NCBI GenBank assembly: GCA_030765045.1
Contig: CM060962.1
Span: 167,749,194 to 167,813,193 of the forward strand
Length of the DNA stretch: 64,000 nt
Direction of reading: 5' to 3'
Source: Tenodera sinensis
Lineage: Eukaryota > Arthropoda > Insecta > Mantodea > Mantidae
A program made the position numbers and the translations under genes. Positions 23,175-35,566 of this stretch are shown in pieces (positions within the stretch are counted from its first letter, which is position 1; each line of letters opens with the position of its first letter). The notes below the pieces were generated by a model that worked only from the letters and a program-made list of their open reading frames with translations, ran no database searches and was not told the origin of the DNA.

Positions 23175-24335
23175 TATTCCAATAATTTTATGATTTTTGC
23201 GAACTACATAAGAAATTGTGTAAAATAAGTTTGGAACAATTCTTCCACACATATCGTGTGCAGATTTAAGGTGTAAATGAAAAATAAGACTAAAACTGCA
23301 ATGCCATAGCCGGATTTTAAACATGGATGTTCGACTTAGCCTGACGTTCTGATCAACCAAGATACCATGGCAACATTTGGTATGACACTAAATTCCTCAA
23401 CTAATTCACATTTTTCCGGGCAAATCAGAAGGCGTTCTCAAGCTCAAATGTGAGTCAGTTGGGGAACTGTACCGTGCCGACATGTTGCCGTGGTACCTCG
23501 GTTTTTCAGAGTAGCGATAAAGTAAGCTGATTTTAGCTTTCAAACTCTGGAACAATTTAAATGTACAAAAACGAAGGGTCTAATATAGCTACTTGGGATA
23601 TCCGCTCTTAGAGGAAGACTCGAAATCCAGGTGATAGAAAACGAAAGAAATATGTAGAAAAAGACACAGGTATTCTGCAATTGCTTAAAGGCGCATCTTA
23701 TAGGTGTTCCTGGAGTGAACCAATGGGTGCAGCCTTCACTGATTTGAAAATGTAAATGAACCGATAATAAAATGTCCGTAAAGTGGCGGAAAGAAGGCAT
23801 CTGGTTTGGCGACATGTGCTTCCCTATAAAAGACGAGTTGAAATGGCCACATATTGCCCGTACCACTCATTAATGACGCACATTACGCACATCAATTTGC
23901 TTTATAGTTCGGGCATTCTTAGTTGGTGATTGACGTTTGCTGGAGACATGCTATTCTGCTTTGAAAACCGAAGCTGGGAGAAGGGATGGGATTAATATGT
24001 CACTCAGTCTCAAAGCAATCGATCAATTAAAGGCAAGTTGTATCAAGGCGTTTCCTTGGCAACGAAAGACGCAAACTCCGCATTGCCAGCAGTCACATTG
24101 AATACCACGTATCTGCTCATTTAATGGGCGATTGAATTCCTTTCCAGGGAATCTACCTGATGCTAGTATGCTACTATGATGTAGCTGATATACACCGGCT
24201 TACTTGTTTCGCATGCACTGTTTATCGTGAAGAGTTGGTATTGCGGTGGCACTTACGAACACAAAATTCAGTGATTATTTTTACGTTTAGTTGGTATATG
24301 TCGACTGAAAATAATTAACTCAAAAATACAAACTA
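23175..24335. other. non-coding sequence
   Basis: No supported gene. Minus-strand open frames at 23139-23360 and 23540-23866 have no recognisable domain. Confidence 0.45.
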
Positions 24336-24344
24336 AAGCTTTCT

Positions 24345-24720
24345 GGAAGAATGAGCAAAACTGTTATTGAAAGAGGCGCGTCAAATTATGTTCCGCAAGG
24401 AAGTACTTGGACCCGAAAGAGAGAGGTTGAGGACCTCAATTTCTATTGCTAAAGTCCTAGATAGAACAGAACGTGCAATGGGAATAAGTAAGAGCACAAC
24501 AGATAAGAGTGACTAAAGAGAAATATAAACTAGAAGTGAACCAATCGACATCATCCAAAGTCGAAACTCCAAGGAAGAAGAGGAAGAGAGATAATCCAGT
24601 TACGGAGCTGGATACTTTTCAGCAGGATGCAATTCGTCCTCATATTTATAGATACCACGGGAGAAACGAACATCCTGTCATATCCAATGATGATGATAAC
24701 GACATAATAACAGTTAGGAA
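24345..24720 (+). pseudogene. IS630/Tc1-like transposase, N-terminal relic
   Basis: Several broken frames read as a helix-turn-helix region (RERLRTSISIAKVLDRTERA, then MGISKSTT) and a basic linker (PRKKRKRD) followed by VTELDTFQQDAIRPHIY and RNEHP. This order resembles the N-terminal part of arthropod IS630-like transposases with a PRKKRxR motif before a D-F-x-x-x-A-I-R block. At least two frameshifts lie upstream of 24509. The catalytic domain is missing. Low-complexity GATGATGATAAC codes the end of the similarity. Confidence 0.5.
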
Positions 24721-24933
24721 CAGTGCTAATAATGGCTATTCGCAAATGAGCGGCATTTCCTCATTGGAATTAAACATCAAATTGCTGGAATGCCTGTTTT
24801 ATTTAATATGCTATAATAAAAATTGGTTCACATTCATTCAGTCTGGTTCTGGTAGTTTGTTACAGTCAAGCGAGCAAGAACTTAGGTTTACTTAACGCAT
24901 TTCTTGTAATACTGCCCTATGCAGACGAGTATT

Positions 24934-25324
24934 CGGGTTCGATTCCAGGCGTCCGCATGTGAGATGTGTTGTAGACACACTGGCGTAGGGGTGAGTTTTT
25001 TCCGGGTACTTCGGTTTCCCCCGCCATCATTCCACCAATTGCTCCAGCATAACCTTTCCTGTCATCTTTCGCCATAATTTCATATCATCCACTTCCTCGC
25101 TCTCATACCTGGCTTCGGGCTGATCACCCATCCTGGTTCCTCTGTATGATCAACTCCGGTTACGAAGACCGCCTATACTGGCCGGGAGAGCTCGGGACGC
25201 TGACCACGTCCCACTGTCCATCACTGTACCCCGCTCGTGCCGCCAGTAGTGGGTAGAGGTGGGGAATCCAGCGGCCAGGCGGTAGGCCCAGGCTACACTC
25301 AAAGGGCCGTAGTGGCCCAGAAGA
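24934..25324 (+). mobile_element. SINE family S3, 5'-truncated
   Basis: Starts exactly at a B box (CGGGTTCGATTCC), continues through the S3 body (CCCCCGCCATCATTCCACC, CTGGCTTCGGGCTGATC) and ends in the domain shared with S2 (GGCCGGGAGAGCTCGG, GGCGGTAGGCCC). The 13-bp duplication GCAGACGAGTATT (24921-24933, 25325-25337) is perfect. Confidence 0.92.
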
Positions 25325-25337
25325 GGCAGACGAGTAT

Positions 25338-28300
25338 TGCTTATTTTATAAGCGCATTGTAAGTATCCAACAAAATATGACGACCAGAATTTTTAAATAT
25401 TTCAAATTGAATCTTCATTCTCTTTTAGTATTTGCTACATCAATCTGTTACGAACCGTTACTGTGTGAAATCATTGCTAATTTCTACGAACCTGCGAGAA
25501 GTTATTACGTGGACTGCGGCGCTAAAAATGACAACGCTATTGTCTGCGCTGTTTAAAACGTCAGTCACCTACTAAAGATGCACAGGCTTTAGTTTGTGAA
25601 GGTACGCTTATAGGAGTACCCATTTCTTAACGACCACATTCCAAGAAGTTGTAAAACTGTCCCTCAACCTTCTTCCGCTGCTAATCACGTGAACACAATA
25701 AAGAGGGTCCTCTCAATATACACTTAACGAAAGGATCTGTTGTTATCAAGTCAGTTAAGTACTATTGTGCATTCAGAGTGTTTAAGAGGCAATGCGACGA
25801 GGAAGGGCTTTAAGGCATAGGGGATACTCTATGTAGATATTTTCATCCGGAGAAACACGGAGTTGTTTCCGAGAAGTAGGTTAGGAGTGCGTTAATTAGG
25901 TGTAGACAGGCCCTTTGGGAGGTCTGAAGTACAGTAAATTGGTTGTCAATTACTAATAAAGCTAATCATTGTTTAGTCATATGGTACCATGGCATATTAT
26001 AATACTACCCTTACTCTTTATTTCCAACCCCTTATAACAAAAACTAAACTGCTTGGCCAATAATTTGAGGTTTAAGATTTGACAAAAAGGACAGGAAGCT
26101 TCACAACATCAAAAAACTCTCCCTATTCATATTTTCAATCCCATTTCGCTAGTCTGGACGAAAATTTTAAAAGTAAACATTTTAAGGCTACTTATATCTT
26201 TTAAAAACCATCCCCTCCTTATTTTCAAACTCTCACTTACAGAATGCATCCATTTCGAGTAAGACAGCTAGTGTAATGATAATTTTACATGTTTAAGTAT
26301 GGATATGAATCCCTGCTGTTAATTAACAAATATGACAAACAGAAGGCAATTATTACATTCATTTTATGGTTTTGTTAAACATCTATCCCACATTTCAATC
26401 AGGGAATGGCTTGTGAGTGCGAAATCTTAAGCAGTCCCTTCAACAACACTGTCGTTATTAAATACAGCTCGTAAAATTGTAAATCTTTCCTAATTCATTC
26501 GTAATATATCTCTGTAACAGAAATGAAGCATTGCATTTACATGTTGCCTGAAGGAGCTCACACTAAGTGATAGCAGTAACACGACAGATTGTGTCAATCA
26601 TTCAGAGTAGAGAGGTTATTTTAAGCTGAATGATTGGTTATATCTGCCCCACAATTGTCGATACAATAAGCTTTGTGTACCTCTGCTCAATGGGAAACGT
26701 TATGTTAACAACGGAGCCTCCATTCTTGCTGTATGTCAAAGAACAAACATCTGCTATGTATCTGCTATTTGACAATGTTCAAAAGGAATCAATTATCTGA
26801 GGAGATATCAGTTGTCAGCTACAGATAACCAGAGACCGCCACAAAGGGATCAAAATTAATTTCTCACGTCAAGGTACTATTTGGCAAAGCCATGAGGTGT
26901 ATCGGAAATAATATGAAACTGCAGAGTTGTTTACGCAAGCTTATCGCACAAACATGGCCTGGCAGTGAGTGTACACTCTGTTCAGAAGCAATCATATCTC
27001 CAGGACACGATCTTATATATCGGCAGGCGCGAGAGATCATTCATTTGCATTGCATTACTGACTGTACGCCAAGTTACTGATATTTCGCTGTTGTAGTAAA
27101 CAAGATAAGAAGTGACACGGCGCTCGACAACCAGGGTCAATACGCCTCGTCGCTTTGTCAAGTAGTATCTTCTTTTTTACCCTTAAGAGCCCATTCAAGG
27201 TATTTTGCTTACAATGATGAAGTGAATTCATTATGTTTGTACACCTGTGTTTCATTGCAGTTAAAGAATAACGAAACTCGACATACGTTGTTTATCTGTT
27301 TTTGTGTACATATTTCAACATTATTTTGCTCTCCAACGAAGTCACTGAAAGCTCTAAAACAGAGTTCGCTTCCCGTGAATGAGAGGCCGTAACCGCATCA
27401 ACTCGTCCAGTGACGTAGTTGCACTCATGCGTACAAAACCCCACAGTACAATGGCCATTTGACCAATCACGTGCGAGTAAATCACACCTTGTCGTGTCAA
27501 CCAACACTGCTGACCTGTGTACAAACGGGAACAGGTGACTCGGATTCAAACGCCTAACGACATACAGCTAAGGTAAAACCTCTATAGTCTGTATTAAACC
27601 TTTTACTAATAATGGCGGATACATCCGCTGGAATGCTGACTTCTATCGTGGTCATCATCTCCTATTTGGTTAAGTACCTTTCTCGTGGCTGCATTTGTAC
27701 GTTCTGGAATGTACCGTCTGTCCTCTGAATGATCTGTGATCACAGCTTGGTCCACAAATTAGATTCTTTTTCACAGATATGGCTCTGAAGATCCTTGTTT
27801 ACCCATTAAAATAATGGAGTGCATAACAATACTAGACAACCAGGGTTGCTAAAACATGCTATTGTAGAATCAGGCTAGAAAACCTGAAATTGTTCCAAGA
27901 ACCCTTCCAAATAGCAACTGCAAAGGCCAAAGCTTCGAAACCATCAACATTACATAGGTGACGACTTAGGCTTTGTTAAACCGATGTATTCGTATTCCGC
28001 CGATGGTCAGTTTCATTAGGGAGACGACTAATGACGGTCATTAAGAAGGTGCTGTTAATGGGGTTTAAGTAAAAAACTACCCACTTAGAACAGTCACAAG
28101 GAAGCAAAGGATTAAAACAGTCATACCCGCCCGCGCGCACACACACATATACACGCACACACAAGGAGAAATTGGGAAAGATAGTACATCTGAGAAACAT
28201 AGACGATAACTTGCGCGTTTCTCGAAATCTCTACTCCTCCCCTGTCGCGCATTTGTTAAAAGTTGTTGCAATGTTTCTTGTTTGCATGTTGTGCTGATTA

Positions 28301-28574
28301 TGTAAACACGCAATTAAAATGCTCTCAGAAATTATAATTCAGAAAACTTTCATCACTTTAAATGCTCCGTACAATACTTTCTCTACAGGCTAGCTTTAGA
28401 TTTTCTCAAAAACGGCTCATAAATTGATTCAGATATTAGAAGGACAAATAAAATGTAAAGTTTCGACACAGAATGCACTTATCCTCATGTATTTATAGCT
28501 ACTGGGTGGAAAGGTATTCGTTTTTATTATTAGCTAATACTTTAACAAAAGATAGAATTGCCGTTTAGTGGATA
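25338..28574. other. non-coding sequence
   Basis: 3.2 kb in which I recognise no gene or element. A CA/CG alternating patch lies at 28128-28162. The plus-strand frame 26892-27080 and minus-strand frames at 27055-27549 have no known domain. Confidence 0.4.
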
Positions 28575-28581
28575 TAATACT

Positions 28582-28954
28582 GGCCGCGCCGTGGCCGAGT
28601 GGTTAGATCGCTTGGCTCTCACCAAAGCAGCCCGAGTTCGATCCCAGGCTTAGGCATGTGGGATGTAAGGTGGACAAACCGGCGCAGGGACGGATTTTCT
28701 ATGGGTTCTCAGGTTTCCCCTACCATAATTCCACCATTTGCTCCATCATCACCTTTCCTATCATCTTTCGCCATCATTTGATATTCATTTCCTTGCTCTC
28801 ACACCAGGCTTCGGGCTGATCGCCCATCCTGGTTCCTCTGTATGGTAACTCCGGTTACAAAGACTGCATATACTGGCCGGGAGGGCTCGGGGTGCTGACT
28901 CTCCAATCATGACGCCTGTAGTAGGCAGAGGTGGGGGATCCAACGGCCGAGCGG
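28582..28954 (+). mobile_element. SINE family S3, full-length
   Basis: A tRNA-like head of the long-variable-arm type (GTGGCCGAGTGGTTAGA as A box, GAGTTCGATCCC as B box) is followed by the S3 body and the S2/S3 shared 3' domain. The flanking duplication TAATACT occupies 28575-28581 and 28955-28961. The head resembles a Ser/Leu-type tRNA; identity was not proven. Confidence 0.9.
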
Positions 28955-29242
28955 TAATACTATCCACCTCTACCGATAAGAACCCTAGCTGGTTTAAATG
29001 TTCATGTAACTCCTCCTGGCTCCCCGTGACTACAGGGTGAGGTATTAACGTTAGAACTCAACGGAAATAGCAGGGTTTTGTGGCAACTGTTAAGAAACTA
29101 GTGTAAACATGCGCTCCCTAATTGCATTAAGCGTTCAGCATGGAGTGAACAAGGTCGGCCCTGCCGAGTCAGCAGCAAGGAACTTTACACTACCGCCCTC
29201 GTCATTTTCTACACCACTATATTAGAAATGTTGAACTGAATA

Positions 29243-30104
29243 TGAGGGTCACTAGATACGCATTGAGACACGGAAAATTGGCCACCGTGCGGAAAGTATT
29301 GTTGCTTTGTCAAAATAGCTGACTAATTGGTAATGCAATGGTAGCAGGCAGACCATTATTACACCATTCATTTTTGTTGAGTTTTTGTGAACGTTTTATC
29401 AAAAGCAATGGCGATTCAAAGAGTGCGATGATTTTTTACGACTTAAAATGTGCCTTAAATGAAACGCAGTCACTTGAGCGTTTGAGAGAGGGGGCGCGGT
29501 TGGAGACTATTTTCCGTCACGTGCTACTGTGTTCCAATTGTTTGTAGACTTTAAGAGGGGCCAGCAATCTCTTAAAGATGAAGAGAAGAGAGGCATACCA
29601 GCAGCAGTAGTGACTGACAAAAATGTCACCGCTCTGGAAACAATGATTAGGGAAGATACAAGACTAACCTAGGGCATTGAGCTGATATTAGCCATTAGTT
29701 AGCCAAATGTTTCAACCCTCCTTCATGAGCACCTCCGTGTAAGGGGCACATTGTTGCATCATGACAATACACCAGCTCACACGGCTAAAGTAACAATGGA
29801 GTTTCTGCAAGGAACTGATACAAAACTATTGACTCATCCATCCTACAGTTCCGATCAGGCACCATGTGATGTCTTCCTATCCCCAATGATGAAGAATGAC
29901 TTCGAGGTCACCGATTTTCTAGCCCTGAAGAAGAGAAGTTATCTGCAGTGCCAGAAACTAGTGGCGTGGATACTTCCGGAAGTTGCTCCAAGGAATCGAA
30001 CGCTGCATACAGTGCCAGGGACAATACTTTGAGAAACTAGGATAATAAAATATTTCCATGACTATTAATATTTTGCTGTCTCAGTGCACATCTAGTGACC
30101 CTCG
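29243..30104 (+). mobile_element. mariner element, internally deleted
   Basis: Terminal inverted repeats TGAGGGTCACTAGATACG and (inverted) CGAGGGTCACTAGATGTG bound 862 bp, with TA on both sides (29241-29242, 30105-30106). Full mariners are about 1.3 kb. Here the middle of the transposase is missing, and the joined gene has frame breaks. Confidence 0.9.
29380..30032 (+). pseudogene. mariner transposase with internal deletion
   Basis: N-terminal part: AMIFYDLKCALNETQS (first helix-turn-helix). It is followed in another frame by a KDEEKRGIPAAVVTDKNVTA-type linker and by VSTLLHEHLRV (second HTH). The sequence then jumps to LLHHDNTPAHTA (second catalytic D) and APCDVFLSP (third catalytic D, normally preceded by SPDL; here SSDQ). 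The first catalytic D region is deleted. Stops and frameshifts confirm it is dead. Confidence 0.88.
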
Positions 30105-30106
30105 TA

Positions 30107-31287
30107 TATAATTATATGTATGACTGTCCAAAAGAAATACGTTTGTGTGTCCAGAGTGCCCTTGAGCTGTTCTCGCTACGCATACAAAATATATTAATTG
30201 GAATGTTTGGTAGACTAATAAATACACTTTTCCCATTAGAAAGCATTACATGACTGATAACAAGGGTCCCTGTACTTTCATTCATTTAGTTTTGAACCTT
30301 GACATTTCCATGTTAAAACTTCGCTGTTAGTTTTTTTTAATGAATACTTTAACTCTTCGCTACATGTTATACCCTGAATACGGACACGGAAGAACCATCA
30401 CACTAATTTCGTATCACTGCATTTAAGAGAAAACACTCTGCCTAGCTTACCGAACACAGTTCGATGAATTCTCCTGTATAAGTACACAGTACCTGGGTGA
30501 CCGAGCTTTGCTCGACGTTTTCCCCCTTTTTGTGAAATCTTGTTTTTTGGGAGAAGATACTTATTGAGATAAACTTGAAAAGCAAAACCATTAACTAAAT
30601 ACAAAAAATTGTCGCAATTGTTAAGTCATTTCCGAGATACAAGAGATATAGAGATAATACAAATATTTCATAAGCACAATCATTTCAGCCGTAAAATGTA
30701 ATACATTGTATTTCTATTTCAAATATATAGACGGGACGAGCTGTAACACACAAAACTAATATAGCTAGGTCAACTTTCTTACTGTATTCTGATAGCCCTG
30801 GAAGAGGTCTTTAAAAAGCTAGCTCGTTTGCTGAAATCGATTAACAGAGAAATTATGGCCGAAATAACGTTTAGACTAATTGTGACTGTTACGCATAGAC
30901 TAAGATAGCTAAGTCAACTTTCTTTAGGTTTCTGAAAGTTCTTGACGAGACCTTTAATATCCTGCCCTGTTGAAATTGGCCCATTAGCACAGAAATTATG
31001 GCCAAAATAAGATTTAGAGTAATTGTGACTGTTACGCGTTGACTAATATAAGAGTAGTTAGGTCACGCTACTTCGTTTGTTGAAATGGGTCCATTAGAAG
31101 AGAAGAAAAAGCCAAAATAAGGTTCAATTGCTCTGTAGAAGCGAGAATAAAAAATGTTATTCTTATATAAGATCGCGTTTTTTTTTTTTCAGGAATGACA
31201 CCTCGTATATAGATAAACTTAAAAAGCAAAACCTTATCTGAACACAAAACTTGATCGAAATGGTTAGAGCCGTTTCCAAGATGCGCG

Positions 31288-31289
<2 letters not shown>
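30107..31289. other. non-coding sequence with local near-repeats
   Basis: Between about 30770 and 31130 three loosely similar blocks each contain ATTATGG(C)C(A/G)AAATAA and TGTGACTGTTACGC, spaced about 130 bp apart. They suggest an old tandem duplication. No gene recognised. Confidence 0.4.

Positions 31290-31358
<69 letters not shown>
31290..31358. repeat. (AT)n microsatellite
   Basis: About 34 uninterrupted AT units. Tyr-Ile open frames across it on both strands are artefacts. Confidence 0.97.
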
Positions 31359-31360
<2 letters not shown>

Positions 31361-31397
31361 ACGCTTAGTATATTGTGCGGTATGGCAAACTGATCGA

Positions 31398-32114
31398 TTT
31401 TCAAATAGGAACCCCTATCCAGAAATGCACGGTTTGGACGCTGGAGAGCGCCGAAGTTTGAGAAAGAATGGTTGTGACAATTTGTTAACATTCGTTTTGG
31501 TATTTTAGTACGGAAGAATTCAGTCATCTGTGTACTGGAATGAACGACCTGAGCATAATAACATTCCTGCACATGTCCTAAAGTCCTCCACAGAGTCCTT
31601 AGTGTAGTCTCCAGTACAGTAACGTTTTTAACAGCAGTGCGACACGTACCAGTACACAGCTGCTGAAATCGCCAACTTGAGTACACTTTGATGTAAATGT
31701 GCGGAATCATCTCAACGTCACATATGCAAATCGATGGATTGGTAAAGGTGGACCAGTTCCATGGCCAGCACAGTCGCCAGATCTGACACCTCTCGACTAC
31801 TTTCTGTGGAGTTGTATGAGGAGTATGATGTGTGGCACTCCTGTAACGTCAGCAGAGGAGCTTATGGCTCGAGTCCACGGAGCGACTGAAAATCTTCAAA
31901 GACAACCGCACGTATTGGGTCATGTGTTTGGGGCTCACCACCACCGACATCTACTCTGCAATGGCGTAAGAGGTACTCAGTTCGAGGCCCGTTTGCAATG
32001 TAGAGAGCTCGATGTTGGGTTTATTGACGAAATGTGAACGTACACCCATCTCACACTTCGATGCGCTACAGCGTCCAAACCGTGCATTTCCGGACAAGAG
32101 TTCCTATTTGAAAA
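31398..32114 (+). mobile_element. IS630/Tc1-like element, internally deleted
   Basis: Terminal inverted repeats of about 45 bp start TTTTCAAATAGGAAC and share AAATGCACGGTTTGGACGCT at both ends (31420-31442 and inverted at 32078-32096). The interior carries only the C-terminal third of a transposase. A clean TA target duplication was not seen, so the outermost bases may lie further out. Confidence 0.75.
31693..31990 (+). pseudogene. IS630/Tc1-like transposase C-terminal fragment
   Basis: The frame reads RNHLNVTYANRWIGKGGPV, then WPAQSPDLTPLDYFLW with the final catalytic D, then a helical tail (TSAEELMARVHGATENL). This is the hallmark arthropod IS630-like C-terminal block. The upstream two-thirds of the gene, with the first two catalytic residues, is absent apart from scrambled remains. 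Confidence 0.85.
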
Positions 32115-35017
32115 CCAATATACCAGAATTGCTCGTTTAAATATATAAGATTCGGTACACATTGTTTATAAGTCAGCAACAGCTCAACAAACCTTTTGAA
32201 AACAACAGTGCTGTTTTGCGATCCATTATGACTGTTCATTGCAAAGAAAAAGCGTCTTCTCTTTTAGGGATAAAAACAAAGTCAAGGCTGATGTCGAAAT
32301 ATTATGTTAGTTTGCGGCTGAGTCTTTGTAAATGTATGAGTGGGATCATAGCTTATCCCCTAATTTCGTATAGCTGCTACAAGAGCTGTATTTCGCACAC
32401 AAGCGTGTTTCACTCCATAGCTTACTTCAATGATATGGTCACATTTATATTAAATGTTTATTCTGGTGTAAATGTTTACTTACTCTCTCAAAGGAACAGC
32501 TACATTTTAATTATTTTATAACTCGCACTCTCACTGGCTCTTATTTCGAGTTCTGAATCTCACATACGAGCAAAAAGGTATAAGCCGCTTCGTACGAACT
32601 CCTCTCCGTCGTAAGGTAGCCTCTATTTAAAACTAATATCCGTCACTAAACTTTGTAGAGCTGGTACAATAGCTGTATCCTAAGTAGCGGAAACCCCTAA
32701 GCGTTTCATTCAAAGGCTTGCTTCACTCATATGGTGATGAATGGACTGAAACTGAACAAGGAGAATAATCGAACCGAAAATTCTACTCCGATGATGCATT
32801 GTTTAACCGATAGATTTACGGTCAAATGAACCGCTACAGAGGTGTGTGTAATCAGAAGAGAACAACTGCAGCTTTTGTTGAAAAATATGGTAAGCCGTAT
32901 AATTTAATCGTGTCGGTTTAAGGTTTTACACTTGTTTGGTGGCCTCCTTTAATACTAGAAAAAAATTGAATGAATGTTGGATGAATCCAACTGTACAAAT
33001 ATGCACTATGTCCGTATTTTCAAAAGGAGAGAAAAGGTCTGGCCCACATACCACAACTGACAAAGGGATCTTAGCACATTAGTTGCCAAGAGCAGCTTTT
33101 TAAACCGTGGAATTCACAACAACTGGTCTCGCGTTGCCTAACATTCAACGATTTAGGATCATTTTCTACATTCCTGAAACATTCATCTTATTTTAATTCG
33201 TAAGTCTTGATAGAATGGAAAGAATGACATGAATCACATAGAAATGCTGATGGCGTCTTCGGAGATTCTGATAACCGAAAATACTCAAGTTCTCTTTTTC
33301 ACCCTTGATTGTTTAGAGTGAATTCTGGGTAGACTTTTCTTAAAGTTTTATGATCGTTTCTTCCTGTGCATTTATTTAACTTTAATAACAATACGATTTT
33401 AACTGAACATGAGAGCTTTAGCACTGGTGTTCAAGCTGTGTTTAGATATTTTGCCAGGAGACTTCAGGGGCAGCAACGTTTGTGTCGGACCAAACGTTCT
33501 CTTCGGCGATACAGCAATCCTAAACTGCCTAGTTTGATCTGTTTGATCGACATTGACTTCAACATCTTGCTGCTGTCCTGCAACAGCCGGGAAGGCTGCC
33601 CATACTCTAACGATGGTGCTAGCGGTTAATCGAGTGGTTTAACGCAAGTATAAAGGATGACCTCAATTTCTTCCATTGGACTGATTTGAGCAGCCTATTT
33701 GAAATACCCAGGTCATCTCTGTGCCTGTAAAAGATTATCGCCCCTCATTTTAAAATGTTAAGAGTCATATCAATGTTTTCCTTCAGAGGCCTAGTATCAC
33801 AATCTCGTATCGAGATTCTCATCTTAATTTATACTGAATTGTGGTACTCATTAGCGAGTTTCTGTTTTTCGTTAAAATTATAACTACACCAAACTTAGAA
33901 CACGATGAAATAGACATGAAAGCTGCATATATTACGTACATACGGAATTATTGCATATAATCTATTTAGTAATGCAAAATAATCCACTTGTCACCGGTTT
34001 TATCCACACGGTCATCGACTGAAGCGTGCCTTGCATCACCAGACTCCTTACACACGGTTCCTGCTCTTTCTATCCACTGGATCTGCAATAAAGCGTTGGG
34101 CGGACACCTACGCGCAGTCTGATATTTATGAGTAGGAAATTAAGTCAAAGGGAATGATAGGAAATATCATAATACGCCCCAACTATAATAGACACAATAT
34201 AAGTCATTATTATTAGTGTTGTATCGGAATAGAGTTTAGGATCTGATTGTTTCCAGTGAACCAGAACTTCCTTAACAGCACAGCAAAAGTAGCTTCTTAT
34301 GTCAGGATATACATTCTTCTTGCTACATGGGCCGAGTCAGCCGCTTCAAATATTCAGCAGAATTAACAGACATATCGGTAAACGTAAGCGAGACGAGTAA
34401 CACCTGTTTTATCCCATACAAATACCTACTGGTACTTTCATTGTAAATAGGAGGGGGTAGGAAATACCATAAAAGGATTCAGAGGACACACGACATGTCC
34501 CATAAGAAACGTGTCTCATGGTGGGAAGAAACCAAAACGAGCCGCAGCTCACAGTCAGAGAAGAAGACAAGAGTTGTCGGTCGATATATTGATCCTTAGC
34601 AATCAGGCACAGAATTAGCTAGACCGGTATATATGCTATTAGCAATTGGAAGGCGAACTTCGCGCAATCGGTGTATCGGTGCTCAGTAGGGAAAGTGTTT
34701 GTGTTAAAATTCCTGAGCCAGGCAACTCTATGGTGAAGTTGCGCCCGTTGAAAGAAAACAACATAAATAAATTAATGTGGAACCGGAAAGTAAGACAATT
34801 ATTACAAATCTGCGAAGTAAAGCTTCCAGGCTCCTCTATAAGAGGAAGCTTAATATTTAACTGAATCTCAGTTTCAGTGCCATGGTAACGGAAACAGCTG
34901 AAGACCCGTTTACTGACCTAGGTAGAGGATATGCACGACCATGGAAGTAAAGAAAGTAAGGGTAGGGCTAAACAATACTTGCTGTTACTACTTTTTGTTA
35001 GCAAAGTGAAAGGGGCA

Positions 35018-35018
<1 letters not shown>
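32115..35018. other. non-coding sequence
   Basis: 2.9 kb without a recognised gene or element. The longest open frame (32162-32521) is Ser/Tyr/Ile-rich and resembles no known family. Confidence 0.4.

Positions 35019-35090
<72 letters not shown>
35019..35090. repeat. (GA)n microsatellite
   Basis: About 36 uninterrupted AG units. Confidence 0.97.
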
Positions 35091-35093
<3 letters not shown>

Positions 35094-35566
35094 CCTTCCC
35101 CGTGTGTGCGTCAATGTGCTATCAAGATATTGGGTCAGATTTTAGCTACTAATTATCGCAGCGTGAGGCACACGACGAAGTTAAGTGAGGAGGACTCATT
35201 TATAAATATTTCGAAGAATAATGAATGTCAATATATTCCATATGAACTGAATGAAGGGGCTAAGTTAGACTAAAAGGGTTTATTGCTCTGCCAATCACAT
35301 AATATACATTATGAAACAATTGGTTTGATTTATTGAGCTTTGATTCAACTTTTATATATGGTCAAGTTTCGAAAATACCCTGTGTATTGTGACAGTTGAG
35401 AGTAAATTGAGATACTATATAATACCGCTTTATACTAAATTTTCCCTCTTCCTCTTTCCATGTACGGAGTAAGAAGCTCCGCCATAGAAATTAATTCCAA
35501 TAGGAGCTCCGGAAATCAAAAGGTTGGGAATAGCTGCTGAATGTGTGTGTAATCATGACTCATGAT

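Noticed and set aside
31068..31710. 97- and 148-codon minus-strand frames with Tyr-Ile runs
   Set aside because: They cross the (AT)n microsatellite, and the rest is antisense to an IS630-like element.
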